64,000 nucleotides of DNA, from assembly GCF_025854375.1 (NCBI RefSeq), contig NZ_CP107575.1:1426001-1490000 (forward strand), given 5' to 3'. The position numbers and the translations under genes are program-made. Below, in pieces: positions 26,589-36,775 of the stretch. The DNA is from Glutamicibacter sp. JL.03c (GTDB taxonomy: Bacteria; Actinomycetota; Actinomycetes; Actinomycetales; Micrococcaceae). Under the pieces are notes generated by a model that was given only the letters and a program-made list of their open reading frames with translations, had not been told where the DNA came from and ran no database searches. Within the stretch, counting starts at the first letter, position 1. Every line of letters starts with the position of its first letter.

Positions 26589-28067
26589 ATGACCGTGAAG
26601 AAACCACTTATGTGGCGTGGAGCAGCAGCCTTGGGAGCTGCCACCCTGGTGGCGGGCGGAATGATGGCTTTGGGGGCCCCGGCTTTGGCAGCAGTTGGTC
26701 CCGACCAGCCAAATGCGCCAACTGAAGGCACCTTGACCATCAACAAGTACTCTGGTGCACCAGTTGGCGAGGGGGAAACCCCTGATCCTGACAACTTGTT
26801 GGACGGTGTCGAATTCACCGTGACACAGGTTGGCACTCTCGTTGGCGGTGTTTGTGAAGCCATCGATCTGACCGATGCAGCCCAGTGGGACGGGCTCGAT
26901 GGCTTGTTTGCCTCGGCGCCAGCAGCGCCGACAGACCCATACTGCACGACGGGAACCCCTGCTGTGCAGACGACGGTAGATGGGCAAACCGAGTTCGCCT
27001 TGGATCTGGGAATCTACTTCGTCCAGGAAACCGACCCGGGAGACAACAACATTGTCTCCAAGGTTCCAGACTTCTACGTATCCATCCCGACCTCGCAGGG
27101 CGATACCGGAAGCGGCTGGAACTATGATGTCGTTGCTGATCCGAAGAACCAGCTGATGGAGGCTCCGACAAAAACCATCGACGAGGATCCTTCCAACTTG
27201 GTCGTGGGCAGTGACGTGACCTGGACGATGAGCGTCCCGGTTCCAACGCTGAACAATGGCGAAAAGTTCAACACGGCCGTCATTACCGATGACTTGGATA
27301 GCCGGCTGGACTACGTCGAGGGCTCCACTCAGGCCTCGGTTGGCGGCGTAACGCTGCAAGATGAAGTTCATTACAACGTCACTGGCAACGCGGTCTGGAC
27401 CTTCACCGACGCCGGTAAAGCAATTCTCGATGCCCATATGGGTGAAGAGCTGACCATCAGCTTCGACACCACGGTCACTGCGGTGGGCAACGGCATCATT
27501 CCCAACCCGGACTACCGCAGCAACTTCAATGGCACCGAAGTTCCAGGCACGCAGGTTCCATTCACCTACTGGGGCCAATTGAGCATCCTGAAGACTGATG
27601 ATTCCGCAACGCCGCTGATGCTGGCCGGAGCGGAGTTCCAGGTCTTTGATCTGGCCGATGGTGCTACCTGCCCGGCGGACGCACCACAGAGCGGGGCCGT
27701 GGCCGTCGGTGAATCTGATGCGAGCGGCGTGGTGAAGTGGGGAGACGGCGCTGTCAGCCCACTGGGATTGTTCATCGGGAACTTCAATGAAGAACAGGCC
27801 GCTCCGGAAGCTGAGTACTGCGTCTACGAGACAGTGGTCCCTGCTGGCCACGTGGCAACGCAGATTGACAATCCGGTGACCATTACCACCAATAATGGCG
27901 CCCCTCTTGAATTGACCGTAGTCAACAGCAAGAAGGACGGACCGGATCTGCCGCTGACCGGTGCCCAGGGCACCATCATGATGACGATTGGCGGTTTGGC
28001 CATTATTGCAGTTGGCGCTGCAGTGATGTTCCTGGCCCGTCGCCGGCATCACCAGCACGATGCATAG
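26589..28067 (+). CDS. Major (backbone) pilin, SpaH/EbpB family, LPLTG-anchored
   Basis: A 492-residue shaft pilin polymerised by a class C sortase. Signal peptide 'GAAALGAATLVAGGMMALG' ends at 'APALA|AV' near residue 35. An N-terminal domain leads to the pilin motif at residues 177-187, read as W-NYD-V-VAD-P-K-N, with Lys186 the expected cross-link donor. The usual tyrosine before Pro-Lys (VYPK) is replaced by Asp. Ig-like domains follow ('VTWTMSVPVPTLNNGEKFN'; 'GQLSILKTDDSATPLMLAGAEF'), then the E-box 'CVYETVVPAGH' with Glu414 and the sorting signal LPLTG at 454-458, a membrane helix and RRRHH. ATG 26589 has GGAGA upstream. It is directly followed by the sortase. Confidence 0.92.
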   Translation: MTVKKPLMWRGAAALGAATLVAGGMMALGAPALAAVGPDQPNAPTEGTLTINKYSGAPVGEGETPDPDNLLDGVEFTVTQVGTLVGGVCEAIDLTDAAQWDGLDGLFASAPAAPTDPYCTTGTPAVQTTVDGQTEFALDLGIYFVQETDPGDNNIVSKVPDFYVSIPTSQGDTGSGWNYDVVADPKNQLMEAPTKTIDEDPSNLVVGSDVTWTMSVPVPTLNNGEKFNTAVITDDLDSRLDYVEGSTQASVGGVTLQDEVHYNVTGNAVWTFTDAGKAILDAHMGEELTISFDTTVTAVGNGIIPNPDYRSNFNGTEVPGTQVPFTYWGQLSILKTDDSATPLMLAGAEFQVFDLADGATCPADAPQSGAVAVGESDASGVVKWGDGAVSPLGLFIGNFNEEQAAPEAEYCVYETVVPAGHVATQIDNPVTITTNNGAPLELTVVNSKKDGPDLPLTGAQGTIMMTIGGLAIIAVGAAVMFLARRRHHQHDA

Positions 28068-28208
28068 GCATCGCGGATTGCTGAGTCATTAGCAGCAGGC
28101 CGATGGCGGTGGTTTCTTGGGGGAGCCGCCGCCTTCGGCACGCCAGCAAGCAAGCAGCATTGATCCCCGGCGGCAGCCGGTGTCACTTCTTTCCAGGGGG
28201 GGCAACTC

Positions 28209-29156
28209 GTGAGTACCCAAACCGCTAGCCGCCGAGCCAACCGGCCGGCCGAAAGGAAACGGTGGGCCTGGCCGTGGATGGAAAGCATCGCGGCTCTGCT
28301 GATGCTTGCCGGGGTTCTGGTCTTCATGTACCCCTCAACGGCTGCCTGGTTCTCGCAAAAGGAGCAGTCCCGGGTCACCGGCACCGCTCTTGAATCCTTG
28401 GGCGAGGGGGGCCAGCAGGAGGAGCAAGAATGGGACATGGCCCTGGCCCAGGCCCAGGAATACAACCAGGCGCTCAACAGCGGCGCGGTGTACCGTTCCA
28501 ACGAGAATATTGCGCATGGAGAGACCGGGCAGCGGATTGCCGGCTATGACTATGAGCAGCTTTTGAACACCGGTGGCAGCGGCTTCATGGGCCGATTGCT
28601 GTACGAACGCCTGGAGATCGATCTGCCCATCTATCACGGGACCTCCATGGAAACCCTGGAGCGTGGAATAGGCCACCTTGAAGGAACCTCGTTGCCGGTA
28701 GGAGGCACTGACACAAGATCCGTGCTGACCGCCCACCGCGGCTTGCCAGAGGCAACACTTTTCACGCATCTGGATGATGCGGAAATCGGCGATACTTTCA
28801 CGGTGTCACTGCTTGATCAGGTGCTCACCTACCGGGTCTCTGAAATGCTGGTGATCGATCCTGAAGAGACGCAATCGATCCTGCCAGTGCCCGGTGAAGA
28901 CATGATTACGTTGGTGACCTGTACTCCTCTGGGAATTAATAGCCATCGCATCCTGGTTAATGCGGTGCGAGTCACACCTACGCCAATTGGTGATGAAATA
29001 GCAGCACGTGAAGCCCCGCATCTGCCAGGCTTCCCATGGTGGATGGTGATCCTCGGAGGAGTCGCCTCGTTCTGCGGCCTGTTCATCTGGCAGGCAGGGC
29101 GCGCGTTGGCGGCGAAGCGCAACAAGAATTCTGAGGCTAGCGGCGAAGCAGGGTAG
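28209..29156 (+). CDS. Class C (pilin) sortase
   Basis: Membrane transpeptidase that links LPLTG pilins through their Lys residues. The 315-residue protein has an N-terminal helix ('SIAALLMLAGVLVFMYP', residues 26-42), the catalytic His176 in 'SVLTAHRGLP', Cys238 in 'TLVTCTPLGINSHR' and Arg247, plus a C-terminal membrane helix ('MVILGGVASFCGLFIW', ~279-294) that is typical of class C. An acidic, Glu/Gln-rich stretch after the first helix replaces an obvious DPF/DPW lid motif. GTG 28209 is preceded by a GGGGG run. No housekeeping sortase gene is in the window, so final wall anchoring must rely on another locus. Confidence 0.93.
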   Translation: MSTQTASRRANRPAERKRWAWPWMESIAALLMLAGVLVFMYPSTAAWFSQKEQSRVTGTALESLGEGGQQEEQEWDMALAQAQEYNQALNSGAVYRSNENIAHGETGQRIAGYDYEQLLNTGGSGFMGRLLYERLEIDLPIYHGTSMETLERGIGHLEGTSLPVGGTDTRSVLTAHRGLPEATLFTHLDDAEIGDTFTVSLLDQVLTYRVSEMLVIDPEETQSILPVPGEDMITLVTCTPLGINSHRILVNAVRVTPTPIGDEIAAREAPHLPGFPWWMVILGGVASFCGLFIWQAGRALAAKRNKNSEASGEAG

Positions 29157-29451
29157 ATAGATTGCGGGGAAACCAGCTACGGTGGCCGTGGTCGAAGACC
29201 GTGCGCCACGGAACTTGTTACACCGGGCAACTGGCTGATCCCGGGCCTCGTGAAGCACCGCCCATAGCGCGGAATACGGGTATTCTAGACCTTTAGTGAA
29301 AGTTTTCACAAAGTGACGCGAGAGGCGCGTAATATGCACGAATTCGACGGGATCCACCGGCGTCCGGCGCTAGGCTAGAACATGTTGGCGGCTATCAACG
29401 ATCGCCAATATGCAAGCATCAGCCCTATGAAATCGCAAAGGTGCCACACCC
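29157..29451. other. serA upstream region
   Basis: No gene is visible in these 295 bases. A perfect 14-base palindrome GTGAAAGTTTTCAC lies at 29296-29309, about 140 bases before serA, and is the only clear regulatory candidate. Confidence 0.4.
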
Positions 29452-31047
29452 GTGTCTGACAACAAGCCCATCGTACTTCTGGCCGAACAACTTTCCCCAG
29501 CGACAGTTGCTGCCCTCGGCCCCGACTTTGAAATTCGTCAGACTGACGGGGCGGACCGCTCTCAGCTCCTCGCCGCCATTGCCGATGTCGATGCAATCCT
29601 TGTCCGCTCTGCCACCCAGGTAGATGCCGAGGCAATTGCAGCGGCCAAGAACCTCAAGGTCATCGCCCGTGCAGGCGTTGGCCTGGACAACGTGGACATC
29701 AAGTCCGCGACCCAGGCTGGTGTCATGGTGGTCAATGCTCCGACCTCCAACATCATCTCCGCAGCCGAGCTGACCGTCGGCCACATCGTATCGCTGGCCC
29801 GTCGCATCCCGGCCGCGAATGCCTCGCTGAAGAACGGCGAATGGAAGCGTAGCTCCTTCACCGGTGTAGAGCTGTTCGAGAAGAAGGCCGGCATCATCGG
29901 CCTGGGCCGCATCGGCGCGTTGGTCGCGGCTCGCTTGCAGGGCTTCGGCATGGAAATCGTCGCCTATGATCCATACGTCACCCCAGCACGCGCGGCTCAG
30001 CTTGGTGTCACCCTGCTGACCCTGGACGAGCTTCTGGAGCAGGCCGATTTCATCACCATCCACATGCCAAAGACCCCGGAGACCCTGGGCATGCTGGGCA
30101 AGGACGCCTTCAGCAAGATGAAGGACACCGCTTACGTGGTCAACGTTGCCCGCGGTGGCCTGGTGGATGAGGCCGCTCTGTATGAAGCACTGAAGAACAA
30201 GGAGATCGCCGGCGCCGGAATTGACGTTTTCGTCAAGGAGCCAAGCACCGATCTCCCATTCTTCGAATTCGACAACGTTACCGTCACTCCGCACCTCGGT
30301 GCCTCCACCGATGAAGCTCAGGAAAAGGCCGGCGTATCCGTCGCCAAGTCCGTTCGACTGGCATTGTCGGGCGAATTGGTGCCGGATGCAGTCAACGTGG
30401 CCGGTGGCGTCATCGATGAGAATGTGCGCCCAGGCATCCCGCTGATTGAAAAGCTGGGTCGCATCTTCAACGCATTGGCTGTTGGATCGTTGACCAGCAT
30501 TGACGTTGAGGTCGCCGGCGAAATCGCTGAGCTTGATGTCAAGGCATTGGAGCTCTCGGCGCTCAAGGGTGTGTTCATGGATGTCGTCTCGGAGCAGGTC
30601 TCCTACGTCAACGCTCCAGTTCTTGCAGAACAGCGAGGCGTGGCCACGCGTTTGATCACCACCCCGGATTCGCCGGAATTCCGCAACCAGCTGACCATCA
30701 AGGGCTCAACCAACGAAGGCACTCAGCTTGCCGTGGCTGGCACCCTGACCGGTCCAAAGCAGATTGAAAAGCTTGTTGGCATCAACGGTCACGAAATTGA
30801 AATCCCAATCTCTGATCACATGATCGTCGTTCGTTACGCCGACCGTCCAGGCGTCGTTGGCTCCCTGGGCAACGTTCTGGGCGAGCAGGGCGTGAATATT
30901 GCCGGGATGCAGGTTTCCCGCGATGAGAAGAAGTCCGAAGCCCTGGCGGTCATCAGCATTGACTCGGCGCTCCCTGCTGGCGTACTCGACGTGGTTGGCG
31001 CCGCCATCGGCGCCAGCGTTGCTCGCGAGATCAACCTCGAGGACTGA
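29452..31047 (+). CDS. serA: D-3-phosphoglycerate dehydrogenase
   Basis: First enzyme of serine synthesis, oxidising 3-phosphoglycerate with NAD. The 531-residue form contains the catalytic D-2-hydroxyacid dehydrogenase core ('GIIGLGRIGALVAARLQGFG' nucleotide motif; 'NVARGGLVDEAALYEAL' with the catalytic Arg; Glu in 'KEPSTDLPFFEF'; His in 'VTPHLGASTDEAQ'), an intervening allosteric substrate-binding domain, and a C-terminal ACT domain ('MIVVRYADRPGVVGSLGNVL'). This long architecture is the actinobacterial type with serine feedback control. GTG at 29452 begins directly at the conserved N-terminus. A 20-bp hairpin terminates it. Confidence 0.96.
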   Translation: MSDNKPIVLLAEQLSPATVAALGPDFEIRQTDGADRSQLLAAIADVDAILVRSATQVDAEAIAAAKNLKVIARAGVGLDNVDIKSATQAGVMVVNAPTSNIISAAELTVGHIVSLARRIPAANASLKNGEWKRSSFTGVELFEKKAGIIGLGRIGALVAARLQGFGMEIVAYDPYVTPARAAQLGVTLLTLDELLEQADFITIHMPKTPETLGMLGKDAFSKMKDTAYVVNVARGGLVDEAALYEALKNKEIAGAGIDVFVKEPSTDLPFFEFDNVTVTPHLGASTDEAQEKAGVSVAKSVRLALSGELVPDAVNVAGGVIDENVRPGIPLIEKLGRIFNALAVGSLTSIDVEVAGEIAELDVKALELSALKGVFMDVVSEQVSYVNAPVLAEQRGVATRLITTPDSPEFRNQLTIKGSTNEGTQLAVAGTLTGPKQIEKLVGINGHEIEIPISDHMIVVRYADRPGVVGSLGNVLGEQGVNIAGMQVSRDEKKSEALAVISIDSALPAGVLDVVGAAIGASVAREINLED

Positions 31048-31135
31048 TCACGAAGCTACCTGTTCAGCATGCTTGCCTTGAGACAGGATCCGGGACAGGT
31101 TCCTGAACTGGCCGGCCAGGTCCTGAACTACTGAT

Positions 31136-31179
31136 CTATAGATAAAGCTACCCGCGTCAGCGGGTAGCTTTATCTATAG
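31136..31179 (+). terminator. Terminator after serA (20-bp perfect stem)
   Basis: CTATAGATAAAGCTACCCGC (31136-31155) and its exact complement (31160-31179) enclose the tetraloop GTCA. The outer part is A+T-rich with a CTTTAT run on the 3' side. The stem is perfect over 20 base pairs. Confidence 0.8.
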
Positions 31180-31467
31180 GCGGGGGAGTGCGGAACGAGA
31201 GCGGCACACAGATAGTCTTCCACTTGATGATTGCATGTTCTCCTGTGTATCCCTCGAGCAAGGTATCGACGCCCGACATCTGCTTGTTGCCTGACGACTC
31301 GAAACGTGCGGCATGGGGACCTGGCATTAGCGACTATCTGCTATATGAATTCACGGGAATCGCAAGGTAAATTGCAGGTAAACAAAAGATTGAATTTAGG
31401 TATTCACTAATCAGAAGTGGTTAGTAAATTAGCTGACGTCTTTTTATTGAGATAAACTTGATTCGAT
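31180..31467. other. Gene-free leader of the glycan region
   Basis: No supportable gene; a short rightward frame here (31188-31370) has no family match. The last 120 bases are A+T-rich with a weak ACTAA/TTAGT repeat and should hold the promoter of the glycosyltransferase gene. Confidence 0.4.
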
Positions 31468-32484
31468 ATGAGGGAAGAATCAAGAGACGAAACGGAAACC
31501 GTCGAGGCGAGTTTCGAGCCGTCGGACACTGCTATTGTGATCGTTACTTACAACCGATCGCATCTCCTTGATCGACTCCTGACTAGTATCCAAGTGATGG
31601 ATCCAGCGCCCGGTCATGTAGTTATCATCGACAATGCCTCCGCCGACGATACGCACGAGATTGTCGAAAAACACGAAGCTGAACTCGATGCAAAAGTCAT
31701 TTATAAGAAGCTGGCAACAAATACCGGCGGAGCCGGTGGATTCCACACCGGAGTCAAGACCGCCTATGAAATTGGTGCCACTTGGATCTGGATGATGGAC
31801 GACGACGTTGAGGTCATACCCAATGGACTGGGTCGCCTCGGCCACTGGTCGCAGCGTTTCAAAGTCATCCAAGGGCGACGCTATGACTACGATGGCAGCG
31901 AATTCTATTGGCAATATCGAATCTCAGACAAGCTTGCCATCCCCATTCCGTTCGCACCCAGCGACTTTGATGCCACTGGCTATCGGGAGATGAACTCAGG
32001 CTGTTTCGAGGGAATGTTTATCCATCGCGATGTAATACGTCGAATCGGACTCCCTGATCCCCGCTTCTTCATCTACTGGGATGATCAGCTCTACGGCTGG
32101 CTGGCCTCAAGAATCACGACTGCGGTTATTGTCAATGAATTCGTTCTTCGACGCACGCGGGACATCCGCCAGCTCGATTTGGGCATCCGCCATTTCAATG
32201 CGTCGAGCGATCCTTACCGTTACTACATTATGCGCAACCGCGCGATACTCAAGCAGTACTATCGTGCGCACGGCATGTGGCATCCAGGGGCATTCGCCCT
32301 GGGCACGGCTCTGACGTTCGGCAAGGAAATCCTGCGGCTGCTCTTGGTGGAAAAGACAATTCGAGGCACGTCGAACCTCTTTAGGGGAATCCGCGATGGC
32401 CACCAGATCGCCATGGACAAGACTTGGGAGCCCATGGCTCCGTTGGAAGCCCACCCGCAAAACCAGCATCAACAGCACAACTGA
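31468..32484 (+). CDS. GT2-family galactofuranosyltransferase, GlfT1-like
   Basis: A 338-residue cytoplasmic-face glycosyltransferase. The GT-A fold begins at 'DTAIVIVTYNRSHLLDRLL'. The galactofuranosyltransferase signature 'NTGGAGGFHTG' (residues ~85-95) is followed by the metal-binding 'WMMDDDVEV' (Asp111-113) and the later acidic motif 'FIYWDDQLYGW' (Asp205-206), the pattern of mycobacterial GlfT1 (Rv3782), which adds the first galactofuranose residues to a lipid-linked primer. It stands divergent-to-convergent with glf, which makes its donor UDP-galactofuranose, and a GlfT2-like gene lies 4 kb downstream. The acceptor in this organism is unknown; its relatives without mycolic acids use Galf in other wall glycans. 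Confidence 0.87.
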   Translation: MREESRDETETVEASFEPSDTAIVIVTYNRSHLLDRLLTSIQVMDPAPGHVVIIDNASADDTHEIVEKHEAELDAKVIYKKLATNTGGAGGFHTGVKTAYEIGATWIWMMDDDVEVIPNGLGRLGHWSQRFKVIQGRRYDYDGSEFYWQYRISDKLAIPIPFAPSDFDATGYREMNSGCFEGMFIHRDVIRRIGLPDPRFFIYWDDQLYGWLASRITTAVIVNEFVLRRTRDIRQLDLGIRHFNASSDPYRYYIMRNRAILKQYYRAHGMWHPGAFALGTALTFGKEILRLLLVEKTIRGTSNLFRGIRDGHQIAMDKTWEPMAPLEAHPQNQHQQHN

Positions 32485-32590
32485 AGAACTGCGTTTGAGA
32501 GTCAGTATCGGACGCCCTAAGGGCACCGACGTCCAGGTTGATCCTCGCGCAGTAGCCAGGAAAACAATCTGTCAGAAGCAGCTCATGCAA

Positions 32591-32632
32591 GAAAAGTGGC
32601 AGCGTTCGCGGATGCGAACGCTGCCACTTTTC
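32591..32632. terminator. Bidirectional terminator between GlfT1-like gene and glf
   Basis: GAAAAGTGGCAGCGTTCGC (32591-32609) pairs perfectly over 19 bp with the segment at 32614-32632, loop GGAT. A-run on one side and T-run on the other let it serve both converging transcripts. Confidence 0.85.
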
Positions 32633-32638
32633 GGTGCG

Positions 32639-33820
<1,182 letters not shown>

Positions 33821-34073
33821 CTATTCATTGCGCAGTAACCGGCTACCGTATTGAACGTTAACGGAAGGTGTATTTCGCTCTAACAAATAGCTATATCAAG
33901 GAATTTCAAAGGTCGTGGAATTGATTTATTGATAGCGTAGTTACTCGCGACCAGCAATTCGCCTGATATCGGCCCGTCGTAGCAGTGCCCCGTTCTTCTA
34001 GGGACGAAAGGGCAACCCCGCGGAACCGCTCGCCGGTTGCGCGCTAGTTAATGCATGATGCGTAAGACAAGGA

Positions 34074-36695
34074 ATGAGGAATTTCCCCTTGGTGGATCCG
34101 AAGAACAAGTATGATGTAGCCGTCCTCGGATGGTGGTACGGCAAAAATTACGGATCAATTCTGACTTACTACGGTCTGAATCGCGCCATCGAAAATCTCG
34201 GACGTTCGGTACTTATGGTTCATGAACCACTGGGCTACAACGGCTTCCGAGTGCGTTGGCCAGACGACATCCTGTCTATGGATTTCGCTCGCCGAACCGG
34301 TTACCAGTACACCGAGCAGATGCATTACTCGCAGCTCGGAAAGCTCAATGAGCTGGCAGATACTTTTGTTGTCGGAAGCGACCAGCTGTGGAACCCGCTC
34401 ATCGGCCGCGTCAACGATGATCTCTTCCTGGACTTCGTGGCTCCAGACCGCAACCGCGTAGCCTATGGCACGTCGTTCGGTAATCGCGGAACCGAGAAGT
34501 TCAAGCCAGAATTCATAGCCAAGCACGCCCAGAACCTGCAGAAGTTCAAAGCCATCTCGGTTCGAGAAAACTACGGAATTGATACCGCTCGCAACATCTT
34601 CGGTGCCAAAGCAGAGCTGGTTGTTGACCCAGTGTTCCTGCTGGACCAGAACCACTACAGCGAGCTAGCTGCGAAGGCAACGATCTCTCCAGTAGGCCAG
34701 TACATGGCCGTCTTCTTCCTGGATCCAACTCCAGAGAAGAAATCCACGGCACTGGCCATTCTCGAAAAGACTGGACTGGAAAGGATCCTGGTGATCTGCA
34801 ATCCGGATGAGGGACGCACAGCTGCCAAGGAGATCTGGGCTGACGAACCACGCGCAGAAATTATCGAGAGCGATTCGCCGGAAAACTTCCTGCGTGGTTA
34901 CAAGGATTCCAGCTACGTGATCACCGACAGCTTCCATGGAAGCGCATTCTCGGTCATCTTCGAGAAGCCATTCTCCTCGATCTACAACAACAAGCGTGGC
35001 GCCGACCGGTTCAAGAACCTTCTGTCGTCCCTCGGCTTCGGTGACACCCGCCGCGTCTACGAGAGCGATACCACCGAGACCATCAACGCCAATGACAATG
35101 TCTCACTGGATATCGATTTCACCAAGGCGCGCAACTACATCCAGAGTGGCCGCAAGACTTCCCTCGAATGGTTGAACGCGGCACTGGACCCGGCGGTCAA
35201 ATCATCAGCTGCCCTTGACAATGGCAAGGCCGTGAATGACGCTGCAAGCGCCTCGGTGCAGAGCCACACGCTTGATCTTGATTTCTCGGCAAATAGCGAC
35301 ATCTGGGCTATCACCAAGGGCAAAGACGGCGTATCACTGAGCGTCGGGAAGGATAAGGACCTGCGCGGAAAGCATGTCTGGACTGATCTGCCAGAACCAT
35401 TGACGCTTGGCTCCCGCAAGCGCCTGAAGATCCAGTGGGCTCCAACCACCAAGACCAATAGCATCAACGTACACCTGCGCAATCCGCAGTCCGGTACGTT
35501 CAAGGTCATCGGCAAGGCAGACGTCGCCGAGGCTTCCGGCAACCTGCGCACCGATGAATTCGAGTTCTCGGTAGCTGAAGCCGGCCTGAGCCAGATCATG
35601 CTCGGTGCCCTGCACTTCACCGGTCCCCAGGCCGGCGCCCAGGTTCATGAGATCTCCATTACGGATATCAAGCCCAAGGCACCAGCCGCCCCAGCCACAC
35701 CAGCGAAGTCTAATGACGACATCGTTGACGGGTTCTCGAAGCAAGCACGTCGTTTGGCGCTGCATGACTTCGAATCCCAGGTCCGGTCATTCAGCCGTGG
35801 CCGCTCGGCGGATTCCGTCACAGGAATCCGTGCCCGCATGTTCTTCCACGCCCACGCCATTGAAAAGGGCCTGACCCACAGCAACTTCCGTCCAGGCTTC
35901 GGTCGCATCGCCATCCCTGGACTCGCCAAGGAAATGAATGCCTGGATCACCCGGGGCCTCGACACCAATGACACCATCGTGCAGAGCTCGGCTTCGGTGA
36001 TGAAGGCCTACTTTGCCCGCAACGAGGAAACCAATACGGATGTCTCGCAATTCCGCAAGCTGTTCTCGGCACAGGCGCTGGAAGTCATCGCCAATGGCCG
36101 AGTAGGCGAGGGTGGCGCATTCCCGGCCGCGAATCACCGTGAAGATCCGGTAGAGACTCCGAATGATGACCGCGCGTTCATGGACGTGATGTACGGGCGT
36201 CGAAGCGTACGGGAGTTCGTCGATACTCCAGTTGACGACGCAGCCATTTCGTCCGCCGTGCAGATTGCGATGCAGTCGCCATCCGTCTGCAGTCGTCAGG
36301 GTGCACGTGTTCACCAGTTTGATGACCCGGAAACCATCAAGCAGCTTTTGGAAGTGCAGGGTGGATTCTTTGGATTCAAGGCACCGCCTCGGCTGCTGCT
36401 GGTGACCGCAGACCTGGATGCGTTCCTCTTCGCTCCAGAACGCAATCAGCCATTCGTTGACGGGGGACTGTTTATGATGTCCCTGCTACTTGGACTGACC
36501 CAGATGGAGCTCGGCTCGTGCTTGCTGAACACCGCCATGGGCGTGGAGAAGGAACAGCAGATCCGGAACATCGTCGATATTCCAGAAAACGAAGTATTCA
36601 TCGCATTCGTGGCTGTCGGCAACTTCGACAAGAACGTTCTGGTTCCTCGCTCCAAGCGAGTTGAAGCAGACAGCATTCTGAAGCGACACGCATAG
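34074..36695 (+). CDS. Three-domain fusion: polysaccharide pyruvyltransferase, middle probable beta domain, nitroreductase
   Basis: An 873-residue protein. Residues ~11-365 are a polysaccharide pyruvyltransferase (PF04230-type): 'LGWWYGKNYGSILTYYGL', 'ADTFVVGSDQLWN' (~96-107) and 'YVITDSFHGSAFSVIF' (~281-296); such enzymes add ketal-linked pyruvate from PEP to sugars. Residues ~395-535 look beta-rich ('LKIQWAPTTKTNSINVHLR', 'QIMLGALHFTGPQAGAQVHE') like a jelly-roll, perhaps glycan-binding. An Ala/Pro linker (533-547) leads to a nitroreductase-family domain: helical lead-in (~555-690), then 'MYGRRSVREFVDTPVDD' (FMN-contact Arg pair), 'PSVCSRQGARVHQF' and 'GGLFMMSLLLGLTQMELGSC'. No signal peptide or membrane segment. 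ATG 34074 is followed by TTG/GTG alternatives at 34089/34092. GlfT2-like gene follows after 80 bases. The redox partner reaction is unknown. Confidence 0.85.
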   Translation: MRNFPLVDPKNKYDVAVLGWWYGKNYGSILTYYGLNRAIENLGRSVLMVHEPLGYNGFRVRWPDDILSMDFARRTGYQYTEQMHYSQLGKLNELADTFVVGSDQLWNPLIGRVNDDLFLDFVAPDRNRVAYGTSFGNRGTEKFKPEFIAKHAQNLQKFKAISVRENYGIDTARNIFGAKAELVVDPVFLLDQNHYSELAAKATISPVGQYMAVFFLDPTPEKKSTALAILEKTGLERILVICNPDEGRTAAKEIWADEPRAEIIESDSPENFLRGYKDSSYVITDSFHGSAFSVIFEKPFSSIYNNKRGADRFKNLLSSLGFGDTRRVYESDTTETINANDNVSLDIDFTKARNYIQSGRKTSLEWLNAALDPAVKSSAALDNGKAVNDAASASVQSHTLDLDFSANSDIWAITKGKDGVSLSVGKDKDLRGKHVWTDLPEPLTLGSRKRLKIQWAPTTKTNSINVHLRNPQSGTFKVIGKADVAEASGNLRTDEFEFSVAEAGLSQIMLGALHFTGPQAGAQVHEISITDIKPKAPAAPATPAKSNDDIVDGFSKQARRLALHDFESQVRSFSRGRSADSVTGIRARMFFHAHAIEKGLTHSNFRPGFGRIAIPGLAKEMNAWITRGLDTNDTIVQSSASVMKAYFARNEETNTDVSQFRKLFSAQALEVIANGRVGEGGAFPAANHREDPVETPNDDRAFMDVMYGRRSVREFVDTPVDDAAISSAVQIAMQSPSVCSRQGARVHQFDDPETIKQLLEVQGGFFGFKAPPRLLLVTADLDAFLFAPERNQPFVDGGLFMMSLLLGLTQMELGSCLLNTAMGVEKEQQIRNIVDIPENEVFIAFVAVGNFDKNVLVPRSKRVEADSILKRHA

Positions 36696-36775
36696 ATCGT
36701 AAACCCGGTTAGGAACGTAGCAAGAGTATGACGATGCCAGCAACATTTGAACAGGAACAGATCGAAGGACCTGAC

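Noticed and set aside
31188..31370. A 60-codon rightward frame before the GlfT1-like gene
   Set aside because: A GTG start without a good ribosome-binding site and no recognisable protein; it lies in a probable promoter region.
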